Of a DNA stretch of 64,000 nt, positions 9,209 through 17,486 are shown piece after piece. Position numbers and translations under genes: made by a program. The DNA comes from Candidatus Microbacterium colombiense. Its GTDB lineage: Bacteria > Actinomycetota > Actinomycetes > Actinomycetales > Microbacteriaceae. Position 1 is the first letter of the stretch; the number at the start of each line of letters is the position of its first letter. The stretch spans positions 1,922,001 through 1,986,000 of the forward strand of contig CP119308.1 in NCBI GenBank assembly GCA_029203165.1. Reading direction: 5' to 3'. A model generated the notes under the pieces. The model was not told the DNA's origin, did not search any database, and saw nothing but the letters and a program-made list of their open reading frames with translations.

Positions 9209-9243
9209 AACCCGGGCGTCTCCGTCATGGAGGCGTCCGGGTT
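9209..9243 (+). terminator. Intrinsic terminator after pnp
   Basis: A 15-bp stem with two mismatched/wobble positions (AACCCGGGCGTCTCC / GGAGGCGTCCGGGTT) and loop GTCAT begins 20 bp after the pnp stop. Confidence 0.8.
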
Positions 9244-9408
9244 CCGTCGTTCGATGTGTGACCAAACCGTTATCGGAAGTTTTCGCGCCGTTCCCCGGAT
9301 TGGTCGGAGTGTTCGCCGATGTCGCTTACCCTCGAAGTACGCACCGGGGGGTGCAGCACAAGGCAGGTACGCAGGTCGGATCGCACCGATCGACGCGGGG
9401 GTGAGAGT

Positions 9409-10437
9409 ATGCGGTTGTTCAGCGTAGGCGCAGGAGCGTCCGAAGAGCGCGCCTCGCACGAGCCCGCAGAGCACCCGTCGGCCCCCATTCCGATCGTCGG
9501 ACCCGGAATAGGAGAGTCGTTCCGGGTGCCGCTCGGCGAGACGGGCCTCGACACCTTCCCGCTCATGCTCGGTGCCGCCGAGTTCGGGTGGAACGTCGAT
9601 CTGGAGACGAGCCACGGGATCCTCGACCGCTACGTCGAGTTCGGTGGCAACGCCGTGCACACGGCCGACGGCTTCTCCGGCGGTCGCAGCGAGCACATCA
9701 TCGGACAGTGGTTGCGTTCTCGCGGTCTGCGCGAGCGCACGCTGCTGAGCGTGCGGATCGGCGCCCACGCGGACAACCCCGGACTGGGGTCGGTCAACCT
9801 CGTGCGTGCCGTCGAAGGATCACTGACACGTCTCGGGGTCGAGCGCATCGACGTCCTGCATCTCGATGCGACGCTCGACTCGACGACGAATCTGGAAGAC
9901 ACCCTCGCGACCGTCGAATGGCTCGCCGACGCCGGCAAGGTCGGCGCGGTCGGCGCGTTCGGATTCGCGCCGGAGCGCCTTGTCGAGGCGCGTATCCTCG
10001 CTTCCGCGGGTTACCCCCGCATCGAGGTGATCGATGCACCGTACAACCTCATCCGTCGGCAGCCGTTCGAGGGCGACCTGCGTCTCGTCGCCGGGGCGCA
10101 GAGTCTGGCCGTGACTCCTTCGCATGCCCTCGAACACGGGTTCCTGTCGGGGAGGCATCGCCGGAAGGCTCTCACGTCGCAGGGAGTGCGCGGCGAACAG
10201 CTGCGGGGTCATCTGAACCGTCGGGGCATCAAGATCCTCCGTGCGCTCGACCAGGTCGCCGAAGAGCTCTCCGTGCCCGTGGCCGCCGTGTCGATCGCCT
10301 GGTTGTTGGCGCAACGCACGATCGCCGCCCCGATCGTCAACACCTTCGCGACCGAGCACGTCGACGAACTCATGCAGGGCGCGGGCGTCACGCTGTCGCG
10401 CGCGCAGCTCGCCGAGCTCACCCGTGCCGGCAACTGA
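9409..10437 (+). CDS. Aldo/keto reductase-like protein, catalytic tetrad not conserved
   Basis: A 342-aa protein with the AKR TIM-barrel layout: GGRSEHIIGQWL, RLGVERIDVLHLD, AGKVGAVGAFGF, and a late helix motif typical of AKR12/AKR13-like enzymes. All four catalytic positions differ from the family: the Asp of the DTA motif is His (VHTAD), the following Tyr is Phe (TADGF), the Lys strand reads SVRIG, and the HxxD His is replaced in IDVLHLDA. NADPH-dependent carbonyl reduction is therefore doubtful. The start at 9409 has a good GGTGAGAG site; the first 45 residues are a low-complexity extension. Orthologues next to pnp in relatives would suggest a conserved non-catalytic role. Confidence 0.7.
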   Translation: MRLFSVGAGASEERASHEPAEHPSAPIPIVGPGIGESFRVPLGETGLDTFPLMLGAAEFGWNVDLETSHGILDRYVEFGGNAVHTADGFSGGRSEHIIGQWLRSRGLRERTLLSVRIGAHADNPGLGSVNLVRAVEGSLTRLGVERIDVLHLDATLDSTTNLEDTLATVEWLADAGKVGAVGAFGFAPERLVEARILASAGYPRIEVIDAPYNLIRRQPFEGDLRLVAGAQSLAVTPSHALEHGFLSGRHRRKALTSQGVRGEQLRGHLNRRGIKILRALDQVAEELSVPVAAVSIAWLLAQRTIAAPIVNTFATEHVDELMQGAGVTLSRAQLAELTRAGN

Positions 10438-10506
10438 GCACCGTCGCACCCGTGACGTAGGGTGGAAGAGAAGCCCGGCGAATGCTGGCAATGAAGCGAG
10501 CGGGTT

Positions 10507-11109
10507 GTGACGCACTACATCTATCTGGTCAGACACGGTGAACATCAGGATGCCGAGCATGGCCTCGCCGACGGACCGCTGTCCCCGCGAGGACAGCGTC
10601 AGGCGGAACTGATCGCCGACCGGCTGTCCGGCCTCCCTCTCGACGCCGTGTGGCATTCGCCGCTGCTCCGGGCCAATGAGACCGCTCGTGCCATCGCCGG
10701 GCGCATCCCCTCCGTGGTGCCCGAGCCGACCGCATTGCTGTTCGACTGCGTGCCGACAGGGATGACGGAAGACACTCCTGCGGTGTTCGAGCCGTTCTTC
10801 GGGTCTGTCACCGACGCGGAGATCGACGCAGGCCGTGCTCAGATGTTCGATGCCGTGAACGAGTTCCTGGTGCGCAAGACCGGTGATGTGCATGAGGTGC
10901 TCATCACTCACAACTTCGTCATCTCGTGGTTCGTGCGCGAGGTGCTGGGTGCGCCGGAGTGGCGTTGGATGACGCTGAACCAGGCGCACTGCGGACTCAC
11001 GGTGATCGCGCAGAAGCAGGGGCGACCGTGGACGCTCCTCAACCACAACGACACGGGGCATCTCCCGGTCGAGTTGCGTACGGGCATCCCCGACGCCATG
11101 CCCGTCTGA
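10507..11109 (+). CDS. Histidine phosphatase (phosphoglycerate-mutase-like) family protein
   Basis: A 200-aa enzyme with the RHG signature (YLVRHGEHQ) carrying the phosphoacceptor His, a second Arg in SPLLRANETA, and the second catalytic His in LITHNFVISW. It belongs to the broad branch of phosphatases acting on small phosphate esters; the substrate cannot be read from the sequence. The start is the GTG at 10507. A TAGGGT -10 lies about 45 bases upstream, giving a short leader. It lies 69 bp after the AKR-like gene. Confidence 0.8.
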   Translation: MTHYIYLVRHGEHQDAEHGLADGPLSPRGQRQAELIADRLSGLPLDAVWHSPLLRANETARAIAGRIPSVVPEPTALLFDCVPTGMTEDTPAVFEPFFGSVTDAEIDAGRAQMFDAVNEFLVRKTGDVHEVLITHNFVISWFVREVLGAPEWRWMTLNQAHCGLTVIAQKQGRPWTLLNHNDTGHLPVELRTGIPDAMPV

Positions 11110-11178
11110 GCCCGCCGGCGCGGAGCGCTCGGGTTCGGCGGCCCGCGCGCCCTGGACGGCCGGACGCGGACCGCTCAA

Positions 11179-11184
11179 TAGACT
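11179..11184 (+). promoter_or_regulatory. -10 element, leaderless start of dapB
   Basis: TAGACT, 6 bases before the ATG at 11191. Confidence 0.55.
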
Positions 11185-11190
11185 GGACGC

Positions 11191-11931
11191 ATGACCACGC
11201 AGGTAGCACTCGTCGGCGGAACCGGGAAGCTCGGCACCATCATCCACTCGGTGATCGACGAGCTGGAGGGCTTCGAGGTGAGCCGCGTGCTGACGTCGAG
11301 GAGCGACCTGTCGGACCTCGATGGAGCAGGCCTCGTCGTCGATGCCTCCACACCGCAGGTGAGCATCGACGTGGTGCGCACGGCTGTCGAGCACGGACTC
11401 AACGTGCTGGTCGCCACGTCCGGGTGGTCGGCCGAGCGCATCGCGTTGGTGCGCCCGCTCGTCGACGCGGCCGGCACCGGAGTCGTGTTCATCCCCAACT
11501 TCTCCCTCGGCTCGGTCCTGGGCTCTGCTCTCGCCGCCGCTGCGGCACCGTTCTTCGGCTCTGCGGAGATCATCGAAGCGCATCGTGAGACCAAGATCGA
11601 CTCGCCCAGCGGCACGGCCGTGCGCACGGCCGAGCTCATCGCCGCCGCTCGTGTCGAGCAGGGCCCCGTGAGCGCACCGCATGCCGACCAGCGCGCCCGT
11701 GGTCAGCAGGTCGGAAGCGTTCCGATCCACTCGCTGCGCCGCCCCGGCGTGGTCGCCAAGCAGGAGGTGATCCTGTCCGGCCCGGGCGAATCGCTCACCT
11801 TCACGCACGACACGATCGAGCCCGCTCTGGCCTATGCTCCCGGCATCCGGCTCGCGGTTCCGTTCGCGGCGCAGGCCACCGGTGTGGTGGTCGGCCTCGA
11901 GAACATGATCGACATCGGCATCCGCGCATGA
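11191..11931 (+). CDS. dapB: 4-hydroxy-tetrahydrodipicolinate reductase
   Basis: NAD(P)H-dependent step after DapA on the way to lysine and meso-diaminopimelate for peptidoglycan. The 246 aa have the N-terminal nucleotide-binding motif VGGTGKLG and the catalytic His/Lys segment EAHRETKIDSPSGTA, the conserved DapB block. The length is normal for actinobacteria. The ATG at 11191 follows TAGACT by 6 bases, so the mRNA is probably leaderless. It overlaps the next gene by ATGA. dapA and dapF are elsewhere in the window. Confidence 0.96.
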   Translation: MTTQVALVGGTGKLGTIIHSVIDELEGFEVSRVLTSRSDLSDLDGAGLVVDASTPQVSIDVVRTAVEHGLNVLVATSGWSAERIALVRPLVDAAGTGVVFIPNFSLGSVLGSALAAAAAPFFGSAEIIEAHRETKIDSPSGTAVRTAELIAAARVEQGPVSAPHADQRARGQQVGSVPIHSLRRPGVVAKQEVILSGPGESLTFTHDTIEPALAYAPGIRLAVPFAAQATGVVVGLENMIDIGIRA

Positions 11932-12365
11932 TCTCGCGCATCAGCGTCGGCATCATGGGTCTGTGCTTGGCCCTGTACATCGTGGTGGTCGGCCAGCGCG
12001 CCGTCCTCATGCTCACGACAGGCGAGCCGATCGCCATCGCCTTGGGCGTGGCACTGCTCGTGATGCCGCTGATCGGTGCCTGGGCGCTGATCCGCGAGAT
12101 GCAGTTCGGGTTCGCCGCTGATCGCCTCGGCCGCACACTGGATGCCGAGGGCGGGATGCCGGAGGCCGAGACGGAGCTCACCCCCAGCGGGCGGATCGCG
12201 CGCACCGATGCAGACCCGCTGATCGCGCGCTACGTCGCCGAGGCGGATGCGGAGCCGACGGCATGGAGGCCGATGTTCCGCCTCGGCGTCGTGCAGGACG
12301 CGTCCGGACGTCGCAAGGACGCCCGGGCGAGCATCCGCGAGGCGATCAGGCTCTCACGCCTCTGA
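11928..12365 (+). CDS. Small membrane protein with TPR-like C-terminus
   Basis: A 145-aa protein with two hydrophobic helices (about residues 5-24 and 37-58) and a soluble C-terminal half ending in a TPR-like helix pair (AWRPMFRLGVVQDASGRRKDA). Its ATG overlaps the dapB stop (ATGA), indicating translational coupling. The family is unrecognised beyond being a probable conserved Microbacteriaceae protein. A peripheral assembly or scaffolding role is possible but not supported by any motif. Confidence 0.65.
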   Translation: MISRISVGIMGLCLALYIVVVGQRAVLMLTTGEPIAIALGVALLVMPLIGAWALIREMQFGFAADRLGRTLDAEGGMPEAETELTPSGRIARTDADPLIARYVAEADAEPTAWRPMFRLGVVQDASGRRKDARASIREAIRLSRL

Positions 12366-12376
12366 CCCGCGACCGC

Positions 12377-12802
12377 TCAGGCGAGGGTCGCCTCGAGCGT
12401 GATCTCAATGCCGGCGAGTGCCTGGGACACCGGGCAGCCGGTCTTCGCTCCGTTCGCGATCTCCTGGAAGGCTTCGGGAGCGATGCCGGGGACGACGGCG
12501 TTGACGTTGAGGTGGCTGCCGGTGATGCCGACGCCCGGCTTGAAGGTGACCGAGGCGCTCGTGTCGACACGCTCAGGAGGGGTGCCGTTCTCGCTCAGGG
12601 CGTGGGAGAGAGCCATGCTGAAGCAGGAGGCATGAGCGGCGGCGATGAGCTCCTCGGGCGTGGTGGTGGTGTCGCTGCCCTCGCTGCGCGCCTTCCAGTT
12701 GATCGGGAAGGTGCCCAGCTTCGACGACGAGAAGGCGACCGTTCCCGAGCCCTCTGCGAGTGATCCGGTCCAGGTGGTGGTCGCTTCGCTGGTGACGGGC
12801 AT
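12377..12802 (-). CDS. OsmC/Ohr family peroxiredoxin
   Basis: A 141-aa thiol peroxidase that reduces organic hydroperoxides. The two redox cysteines are present in AAHASCFSMALS and NGAKTGCPVSQAL, with the conserved upstream PEELIAAAHA helix. The sequence is nearer the OsmC branch than Ohr. The start at 12802 has GGAGGAAT just upstream, and a TAGGCT -10 lies further up at 12856-12861. It is convergent with the dapB operon with only 11 bp between stops. Confidence 0.9.
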   Translation of the reverse strand: MPVTSEATTTWTGSLAEGSGTVAFSSSKLGTFPINWKARSEGSDTTTTPEELIAAAHASCFSMALSHALSENGTPPERVDTSASVTFKPGVGITGSHLNVNAVVPGIAPEAFQEIANGAKTGCPVSQALAGIEITLEATLA

Positions 12803-12889
12803 GATTCCTCCGGTTCTCGCGCCGGGCTCGGTGTGCCCGCGGTGCGTTGGGGCCAGCCTAGCGATCGGGCGGAGTCGACGGAACTCCGC

Positions 12890-13390
12890 TCAGGCGGCGG
12901 AGGCAGCGCGTCCGAGCAGCCCTGCCCGCTGCAGCAGGAGGTACAGCTGGCATCCGAGGCAGAGGCCGATGGCGGCGTTCAGGAACGCGGCGATGAAGGC
13001 GGCTGCGGTCGCGATCGGTAGCGCCCAGGGCACGCCGACCAGGTGCAGGATGAGGCCGATCGTGACCACGAACAGTCCGACTCCCTGCGCGAAACGAGGT
13101 GGTCGTGGATCCTCGAGCTCGCTCGGCGGGGCGAGACGCGGACGGATCGCGCGGCGGAAGAGCGCTCCCCAGGGTGCGGTTCCCGGCGAAACGACGCTCC
13201 ACAGGAACAGCAGCGCGATGAGCAGTGTGAGCAGGAAGCCGGGATCGACGAGTCGCGCGCCGAACGACACCGTGGCTGCCACGGGCGAGACACCGATGAG
13301 CCCGAGGAACGTCGCGATCAGCAGCAGGACGGTGGTGATCGTCGCGGCGAAGCGCGGGCCTCGCGGATCGATACCGGCGGGAGTGGTCAT
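12890..13390 (-). CDS. DUF4395 membrane protein
   Basis: A 166-aa protein with four predicted membrane helices and the DUF4395 arrangement: two helices at residues 15-65, then a Pro/Arg-rich loop with RRAIRPRLAPP, and two helices at 105-155 ending in GLCLGCQLYLLLQRAG. The two Cys of CLGC face the end of the last helix. DUF4395 genes are commonly beside thioredoxin-like genes, as here, suggesting a shared thiol-redox or sulfur function. The exact role is unknown. Confidence 0.8.
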   Translation of the reverse strand: MTTPAGIDPRGPRFAATITTVLLLIATFLGLIGVSPVAATVSFGARLVDPGFLLTLLIALLFLWSVVSPGTAPWGALFRRAIRPRLAPPSELEDPRPPRFAQGVGLFVVTIGLILHLVGVPWALPIATAAAFIAAFLNAAIGLCLGCQLYLLLQRAGLLGRAASAA

Positions 13391-13411
13391 CTCTGCTCCA
13401 GTCTTCGCGCC

Positions 13412-13825
13412 TCAGACGGCGGCGAGGGCCTCGGTGAGGGCGTGCCGCTGCGGCACGCCATGAAAGCGGGCGCGGACGGCGCCTGTGCGATCGACGAGGA
13501 ACGTCGTCGGCGTCTGCAATACGCGATAGCGCGCAGAGAGGTCGGGGCGATGGGTGAGGTCGACCTCGACGTGGGCGATGCCGTCTTCCTGCGCGACGTA
13601 GCCGCCGAGCATCCGCCGCACCTGAGGGCACCGCGTGCACATCTCCGTGCTGAACTGCACGAGCGTCGCCCGGGAGCCGAGATCCGCAGGGGCGGCATCG
13701 CGTGCGTCGAAGCGCAGTTCCCCACCGCCGCGGCGCCGTCCGTCACGACGGCGGAGCACGACACCGGCCAGCGCGGTCAGCACCAGAAGTGCTGCCGCGA
13801 AGACGAGAGCGACGTCAGGCGACAT
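13412..13825 (-). CDS. Membrane-anchored thioredoxin-like protein
   Basis: A 137-aa protein with one N-terminal membrane segment (residues 4-24), a basic linker, and a thioredoxin fold carrying a CxxC site in TEMCTRCPQV and the cis-proline segment LQTPTTFLVD. It may reduce disulfides together with the downstream DUF4395 membrane protein. The ATG at 13825 follows TACTCT by 6 bases, a leaderless start that rules out the longer upstream frame. It is divergent from thyA. Confidence 0.82.
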   Translation of the reverse strand: MSPDVALVFAAALLVLTALAGVVLRRRDGRRRGGGELRFDARDAAPADLGSRATLVQFSTEMCTRCPQVRRMLGGYVAQEDGIAHVEVDLTHRPDLSARYRVLQTPTTFLVDRTGAVRARFHGVPQRHALTEALAAV

Positions 13826-13831
13826 GGGTCG

Positions 13832-13837
13832 AGAGTA
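13832..13837 (-). promoter_or_regulatory. -10 element, leaderless start of the thioredoxin-like gene
   Basis: TACTCT, 6 bases before the ATG at 13825 on the minus strand. Confidence 0.5.
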
Positions 13838-13926
13838 CGTCCCCGTGGACAGGGCAGGGGCCGTTCCGACATATGACGACATGAACCGCGGAACAGCGCC
13901 TCCGCCCGCTCCTGCGATGCGAAAGG

Positions 13927-13932
13927 TATCGT
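13927..13932 (+). promoter_or_regulatory. -10 element, leaderless start of thyA
   Basis: TATCGT, 7 bases before the ATG at 13940. Confidence 0.5.
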
Positions 13933-13939
13933 TGCTGTC

Positions 13940-14749
13940 ATGAGCGCAGCCGTCCCGACGCCGTATGAAGACCTGCTCCGCGACGTTCTCGAAAGTGGAA
14001 CGCACAAGTCGGATCGCACGGGTACCGGAACGACGAGCGTGTTCGGTCGACAGATCCGCTTCGACCTGTCTCAGGGTTTCCCGCTGATCACGACGAAGCG
14101 CGTGCACTTCAAGTCGATCGCCTACGAGCTGTTGTGGTTCCTGCGCGGTGAGTCGAACGTGCGCTGGCTGCAAGAGAACGGCGTGTCGATCTGGGACGAA
14201 TGGGCCGACGAGTCCGGCGACCTCGGCCCCGTCTACGGTGTGCAGTGGCGATCCTGGCCGAAACCGGGGGGCGAGAGCATCGACCAGCTGTCCGAGGTCA
14301 TCGAGCAGATCCGGCGTTCACCCGATTCGCGCCGGCTGATCGTATCCGCCTGGAACCCCGCCGACATCCCCGACATGGCACTCGCACCGTGTCATGCCCT
14401 GTTCCAGTTCTACGTCGCTGACGGCAAGCTCTCCTGCCAGCTCTATCAGCGCAGCGCGGACATGTTCCTCGGCGTCCCGTTCAACATCGCCTCGTATGCG
14501 TTGCTCACGATGATGATCGCGCAGCAGGTCGGCCTCGAGCCGGGCGACTTCGTCTGGACCGGCGGAGACTGCCATGTCTACGACAATCACGTCGAACAGG
14601 TACGGGAACAGCTTTCCCGCGATGCGTACCCGTATCCCACGCTCAGGTTCGCCCGGACGCCGGAGTCGATCTTCGACTACCGCTTCGACGACTTCGTGGT
14701 GGAGGAGTATCAGCACCATCCGGCCATCCGCGCGGCGGTGGCGGTATGA
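13940..14749 (+). CDS. thyA: Thymidylate synthase
   Basis: Methylates dUMP to dTMP using methylene-tetrahydrofolate. The 269 aa contain the N-terminal phosphate-binding region KSDRTGTGT, the active-site loop ALAPCHALFQFYV with the nucleophilic Cys, and downstream QLYQRSADMFLGVPFN, which binds dUMP. The length is typical for ThyA. It overlaps folA by 4 bases (ATGA), so the dihydrofolate it produces is recycled by the next gene. The start is supported by TATCGT 7 bases upstream. Confidence 0.97.
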   Translation: MSAAVPTPYEDLLRDVLESGTHKSDRTGTGTTSVFGRQIRFDLSQGFPLITTKRVHFKSIAYELLWFLRGESNVRWLQENGVSIWDEWADESGDLGPVYGVQWRSWPKPGGESIDQLSEVIEQIRRSPDSRRLIVSAWNPADIPDMALAPCHALFQFYVADGKLSCQLYQRSADMFLGVPFNIASYALLTMMIAQQVGLEPGDFVWTGGDCHVYDNHVEQVREQLSRDAYPYPTLRFARTPESIFDYRFDDFVVEEYQHHPAIRAAVAV

Positions 14750-15222
14750 CCTGGGTCGGTCTGGTCTGGGCCGAGGCGAAGGGCGGCGTGATCGGTGCAG
14801 AGGGCGGCATGCCCTGGCATGTTCCGGAGGACCTTGCACACTTCAAAGAGGTGACGCTCGGCGCTCCGGTCGTGATGGGGCGGAAGACCTGGGACTCGTT
14901 GCCGGACCGTTTCCGGCCGCTGCCCGGCCGCGACAACATCGTCGTCACGCGCCAGCAGCAGTGGAGTGCCGAGGGCGCTCACCGCGCCGCCACGGTGGCT
15001 GACGCCGTCCGAGGGCAGGATCGTGTCTGGATCATCGGGGGAGCCGAGATCTTCCGTCAGGTGATCGGGGACGCCGATCGGCTGGAGGTCACCGAGCTCG
15101 AACTCGAGGTGGCAGGCGACGCGTACGCACCGCCGAAGACCGGTTGGCGACTCGTGGACGAGGGGGAGTGGCAGACCTCGCGTTCCGGCGTGCGGTACCG
15201 CTTCCTCGGGTACGAGCGCTGA
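14746..15222 (+). CDS. folA: Dihydrofolate reductase
   Basis: NADPH-dependent reduction of dihydrofolate to tetrahydrofolate. The 158 aa include the M20-type loop with the substrate-site Trp (GGMPWHVPEDLAHF), the NADPH-binding VMGRKTWDSLP and IIGGAEIF. The start overlaps the thyA stop, and its own stop overlaps the SDR start (TGATG), so three genes are translationally coupled. It is also called dfrA in related genomes. Confidence 0.96.
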   Translation: MTWVGLVWAEAKGGVIGAEGGMPWHVPEDLAHFKEVTLGAPVVMGRKTWDSLPDRFRPLPGRDNIVVTRQQQWSAEGAHRAATVADAVRGQDRVWIIGGAEIFRQVIGDADRLEVTELELEVAGDAYAPPKTGWRLVDEGEWQTSRSGVRYRFLGYER

Positions 15223-15983
15223 TGCCCACCGCGCTCATCACGGGAGCCAGCGCTGGTCTGGGCGCCGAGTTCGCGCACCAACTGGCGCGACGGCGAGCCG
15301 ACCTCATCCTCGTCGCGCGCTCCGACGACGCCCTGCAGGACCTGGCGAGCAGTCTTCGCAGCGAGTACGGCGTCGCCGTCGACGTCCTCGTGGCCGACCT
15401 CTCGGTGGGATCCGACGTGGAGCGCGTCGCCGAGCGGCTCCGCGATGCGAACGATCCGATCGATCTGCTCGTGAACAACGCCGGCTTCGGGCTTCCGCTG
15501 CACTTCGCCGACAACGACATCGACGACGAGATCCGCCATCTGCGCGTCCACGTCGAGGCGCCCATGCGGCTGATGCACGCGGCTCTGGAGAGCATGCGCG
15601 GCCGCGGTGGGCGGATCATCAACGTCGCATCGGTCGCCGGATTCATCTCGCGGTCCACCTACTCCGCCTGCAAGGCGTGGCTCATCGGCTTCAGTCGTTG
15701 GGCGAACGTCGAGTACTCCCGCGATCGGGTGAGCATCACCGCGCTGTGCCCCGGGTTCACCCACACGTCGTTCCACGAGCGCATGGGCCTGGCCGTCGGC
15801 GACGAGGGCGTGCCCGGATGGATGTGGCTCGACGCGAGCTCTGTCGTGCGAGAGAGTCTCCGAGATGCTGCGCGGGGGAAGGCGGTCTCGATCCCTTCGC
15901 TGCGATACACACTGATCGTCGCGCTCGCACGGGTGCTGCCGGCCTCCCTCACCTCGGGTGTCGCACGCCGCGGGCGCGTGTGA
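15222..15983 (+). CDS. Short-chain dehydrogenase/reductase
   Basis: A 253-aa classical SDR. It has the cofactor motif TGASAGLGAE, the NNAGFG motif, the catalytic Ser in NVASVAGF and the YxxxK pair in YSACK. A hydrophobic C-terminus (LIVALARVLPASL) may associate with membrane. The substrate is unknown. It starts inside the folA stop codon, so it is expressed with thyA-folA, although no folate role is evident. Confidence 0.85.
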   Translation: MPTALITGASAGLGAEFAHQLARRRADLILVARSDDALQDLASSLRSEYGVAVDVLVADLSVGSDVERVAERLRDANDPIDLLVNNAGFGLPLHFADNDIDDEIRHLRVHVEAPMRLMHAALESMRGRGGRIINVASVAGFISRSTYSACKAWLIGFSRWANVEYSRDRVSITALCPGFTHTSFHERMGLAVGDEGVPGWMWLDASSVVRESLRDAARGKAVSIPSLRYTLIVALARVLPASLTSGVARRGRV

Positions 15984-15994
15984 GGCGCTCTGCC

Positions 15995-16000
15995 TAGGAT
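15995..16000 (+). promoter_or_regulatory. -10 element, leaderless start of the EF-Tu domain-2 gene
   Basis: TAGGAT, 7 bases before the ATG at 16008. Confidence 0.5.
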
Positions 16001-16007
16001 CGAGCGC

Positions 16008-16427
16008 ATGGGCTGGTTCGGGAAGAAGCGGGATCCACAGGATCCCAACGAGATGCTGCGGCAGTATCACGAGGCCGAGGCCGCGAGGCTGGCGGCGATG
16101 GTCAGTGGACGAGTGCCGGAGGCCGGGTCCTCGTCTGTGCTGTCTGCGGACGCCCCTTCGACGGAGTTCACCGTCGAGGACGTCTTCACGATCACGGGTC
16201 GTGGAATCGTCGCGACCGGACAGGTCGTCTCCGGGGCTCTGCGCGTGGGCGACCGTGTCGACGTCCTCCGCGAGGGCCTGCGGGTCGGCGAATCCGTGAT
16301 CACCGGGATCGAGATGTTCCGCAAGCGTGTGACGGAGGCGACTCCCGGAACGATGGTCGGCCTCGTGCTGCAGGGAAAGGTCGACGTCGCGCGTGGCGAC
16401 GTCATCCGCATCCCTGCGTCCGCATGA
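16008..16427 (+). CDS. Stand-alone EF-Tu domain-2-like beta-barrel protein
   Basis: A 139-aa protein. Residues 1-35 are a charged helix (NEMLRQYHEAEAARLAAM); residues 53-136 match the second domain of translation GTPases: FTITGRGIVATGQVVSGALRVGD, ITGIEMFRKRVTEATPGTMVGLVLQG and VARGDVIR. EF-Tu domain 2 contacts the aminoacyl end of tRNA. No GTPase domain is present, and the 5' end shows no sign of truncation: it has its own promoter and a clean ATG. The function is unknown. It lies alone between the SDR and dapA. Confidence 0.75.
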   Translation: MGWFGKKRDPQDPNEMLRQYHEAEAARLAAMVSGRVPEAGSSSVLSADAPSTEFTVEDVFTITGRGIVATGQVVSGALRVGDRVDVLREGLRVGESVITGIEMFRKRVTEATPGTMVGLVLQGKVDVARGDVIRIPASA

Positions 16428-16443
16428 GCAGCATCCGAACCGA

Positions 16444-16449
16444 TACGCT
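16444..16449 (+). promoter_or_regulatory. -10 element, leaderless start of dapA
   Basis: TACGCT, 6 bases before the ATG at 16456. It overlaps the region just after the preceding stop. Confidence 0.5.
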
Positions 16450-16455
16450 GGGTGC

Positions 16456-17433
16456 ATGACGCACTCGGGCAACCCATTCGGACAGGTTCTCGTCGCGCTC
16501 GTCACTCCGATGACGGCCGACGGTGAAGTCGATTGGCCCGCCGTCGAGAAGCACATCGATGACGTGATCACCGCAGGTGCGGACGGCATCGTCGTGACGG
16601 GAACGACCGGCGAGACCTCGACCCTCACGGACCCCGAGAAGCTCAAGCTCGTCGAGGTCGGCAAGTCCGTCTCCGCCGGCCGCGCCAAGATCATCACGGG
16701 CGGCGGATCCAACGAGACCGCGCACGCGATCGAGCTGTACAAGGCGAGTGAGAAGGCCGGCGCCGACGGCATCATGATCGTCACGCCTTATTACAACAAG
16801 CCCACCCAGGCGGGCATCCTGACGCATTTCCGCCTCGTGGCCGATGCCACCGATCTGCCGGTGATCCTCTACGACATCCCCGGACGCACCGGCGTGCCGA
16901 TCAAGTACGAGACCATCCTGCGACTCGCGAAGCACCCGAACATCCTCGCGGTGAAGGACGCCAAGGGCGACTTCTCCGAAGTGAGTCGTGTGCTCAACCA
17001 GACCGACCTGATGTACTTCTCCGGAGACGACGCGAACGTGCTCCCGCACCTCGCCATCGGCGCCACCGGCCTCATAGGGGTGACCGCGAACGTCGCGGCC
17101 GCGCCGTACCGCACGATCATCGACGCGGTGAACGCGGGTGACCTCGCCACGGCGACGGCCGAGCACAAGCGCATGGAGCCGCTCGTCCGTGCCGTGATGA
17201 CGCATGTCCCCGGCACCGTCGCGGCGAAGTACATCCTGCACGGTCTCGGACGCATCTCCAGCCCTCGCGTGCGTCTTCCCCTCGTCGGACCGGAGGAGTG
17301 GGAGGCCGCTCTCATCGAGGACGAGCTCGACCTCGTCCAGAACGTGCCCGGCGCCGACTTCTCCAACTTCCGCCCCGACCGCAACGCGGCCGCGGGTGGC
17401 GCCCTGCCGAAGGTGCACGGCACGACGCGCTGA
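16456..17433 (+). CDS. dapA: 4-hydroxy-tetrahydrodipicolinate synthase
   Basis: Condenses pyruvate and aspartate semialdehyde, the committed step to lysine and diaminopimelate. The 325-aa TIM barrel has GTTGETSTL, the catalytic Tyr in ILYDIPGRTG and the Schiff-base Lys in ILAVKDAKGD. About 30 residues extend beyond the usual C-terminus (FSNFRPDRNAAAGG). The start at 16456 follows TACGCT by 6 bases, so the longer upstream frame is not used. It precedes the RNase J gene by 53 bp, a common actinobacterial pairing. Confidence 0.95.
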   Translation: MTHSGNPFGQVLVALVTPMTADGEVDWPAVEKHIDDVITAGADGIVVTGTTGETSTLTDPEKLKLVEVGKSVSAGRAKIITGGGSNETAHAIELYKASEKAGADGIMIVTPYYNKPTQAGILTHFRLVADATDLPVILYDIPGRTGVPIKYETILRLAKHPNILAVKDAKGDFSEVSRVLNQTDLMYFSGDDANVLPHLAIGATGLIGVTANVAAAPYRTIIDAVNAGDLATATAEHKRMEPLVRAVMTHVPGTVAAKYILHGLGRISSPRVRLPLVGPEEWEAALIEDELDLVQNVPGADFSNFRPDRNAAAGGALPKVHGTTR

Positions 17434-17486
17434 GCCGCGTCCCCACGAACGAACGGACGCGAACGGTGTCCGACTGAGGAGACAGC

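Noticed and set aside
6853..9768. Open frame of more than 900 codons antisense to pnp
   Set aside because: High-GC codon bias in pnp creates a stop-free antisense frame; its translation is Arg/Asp/Gly-rich repeats without any known fold.
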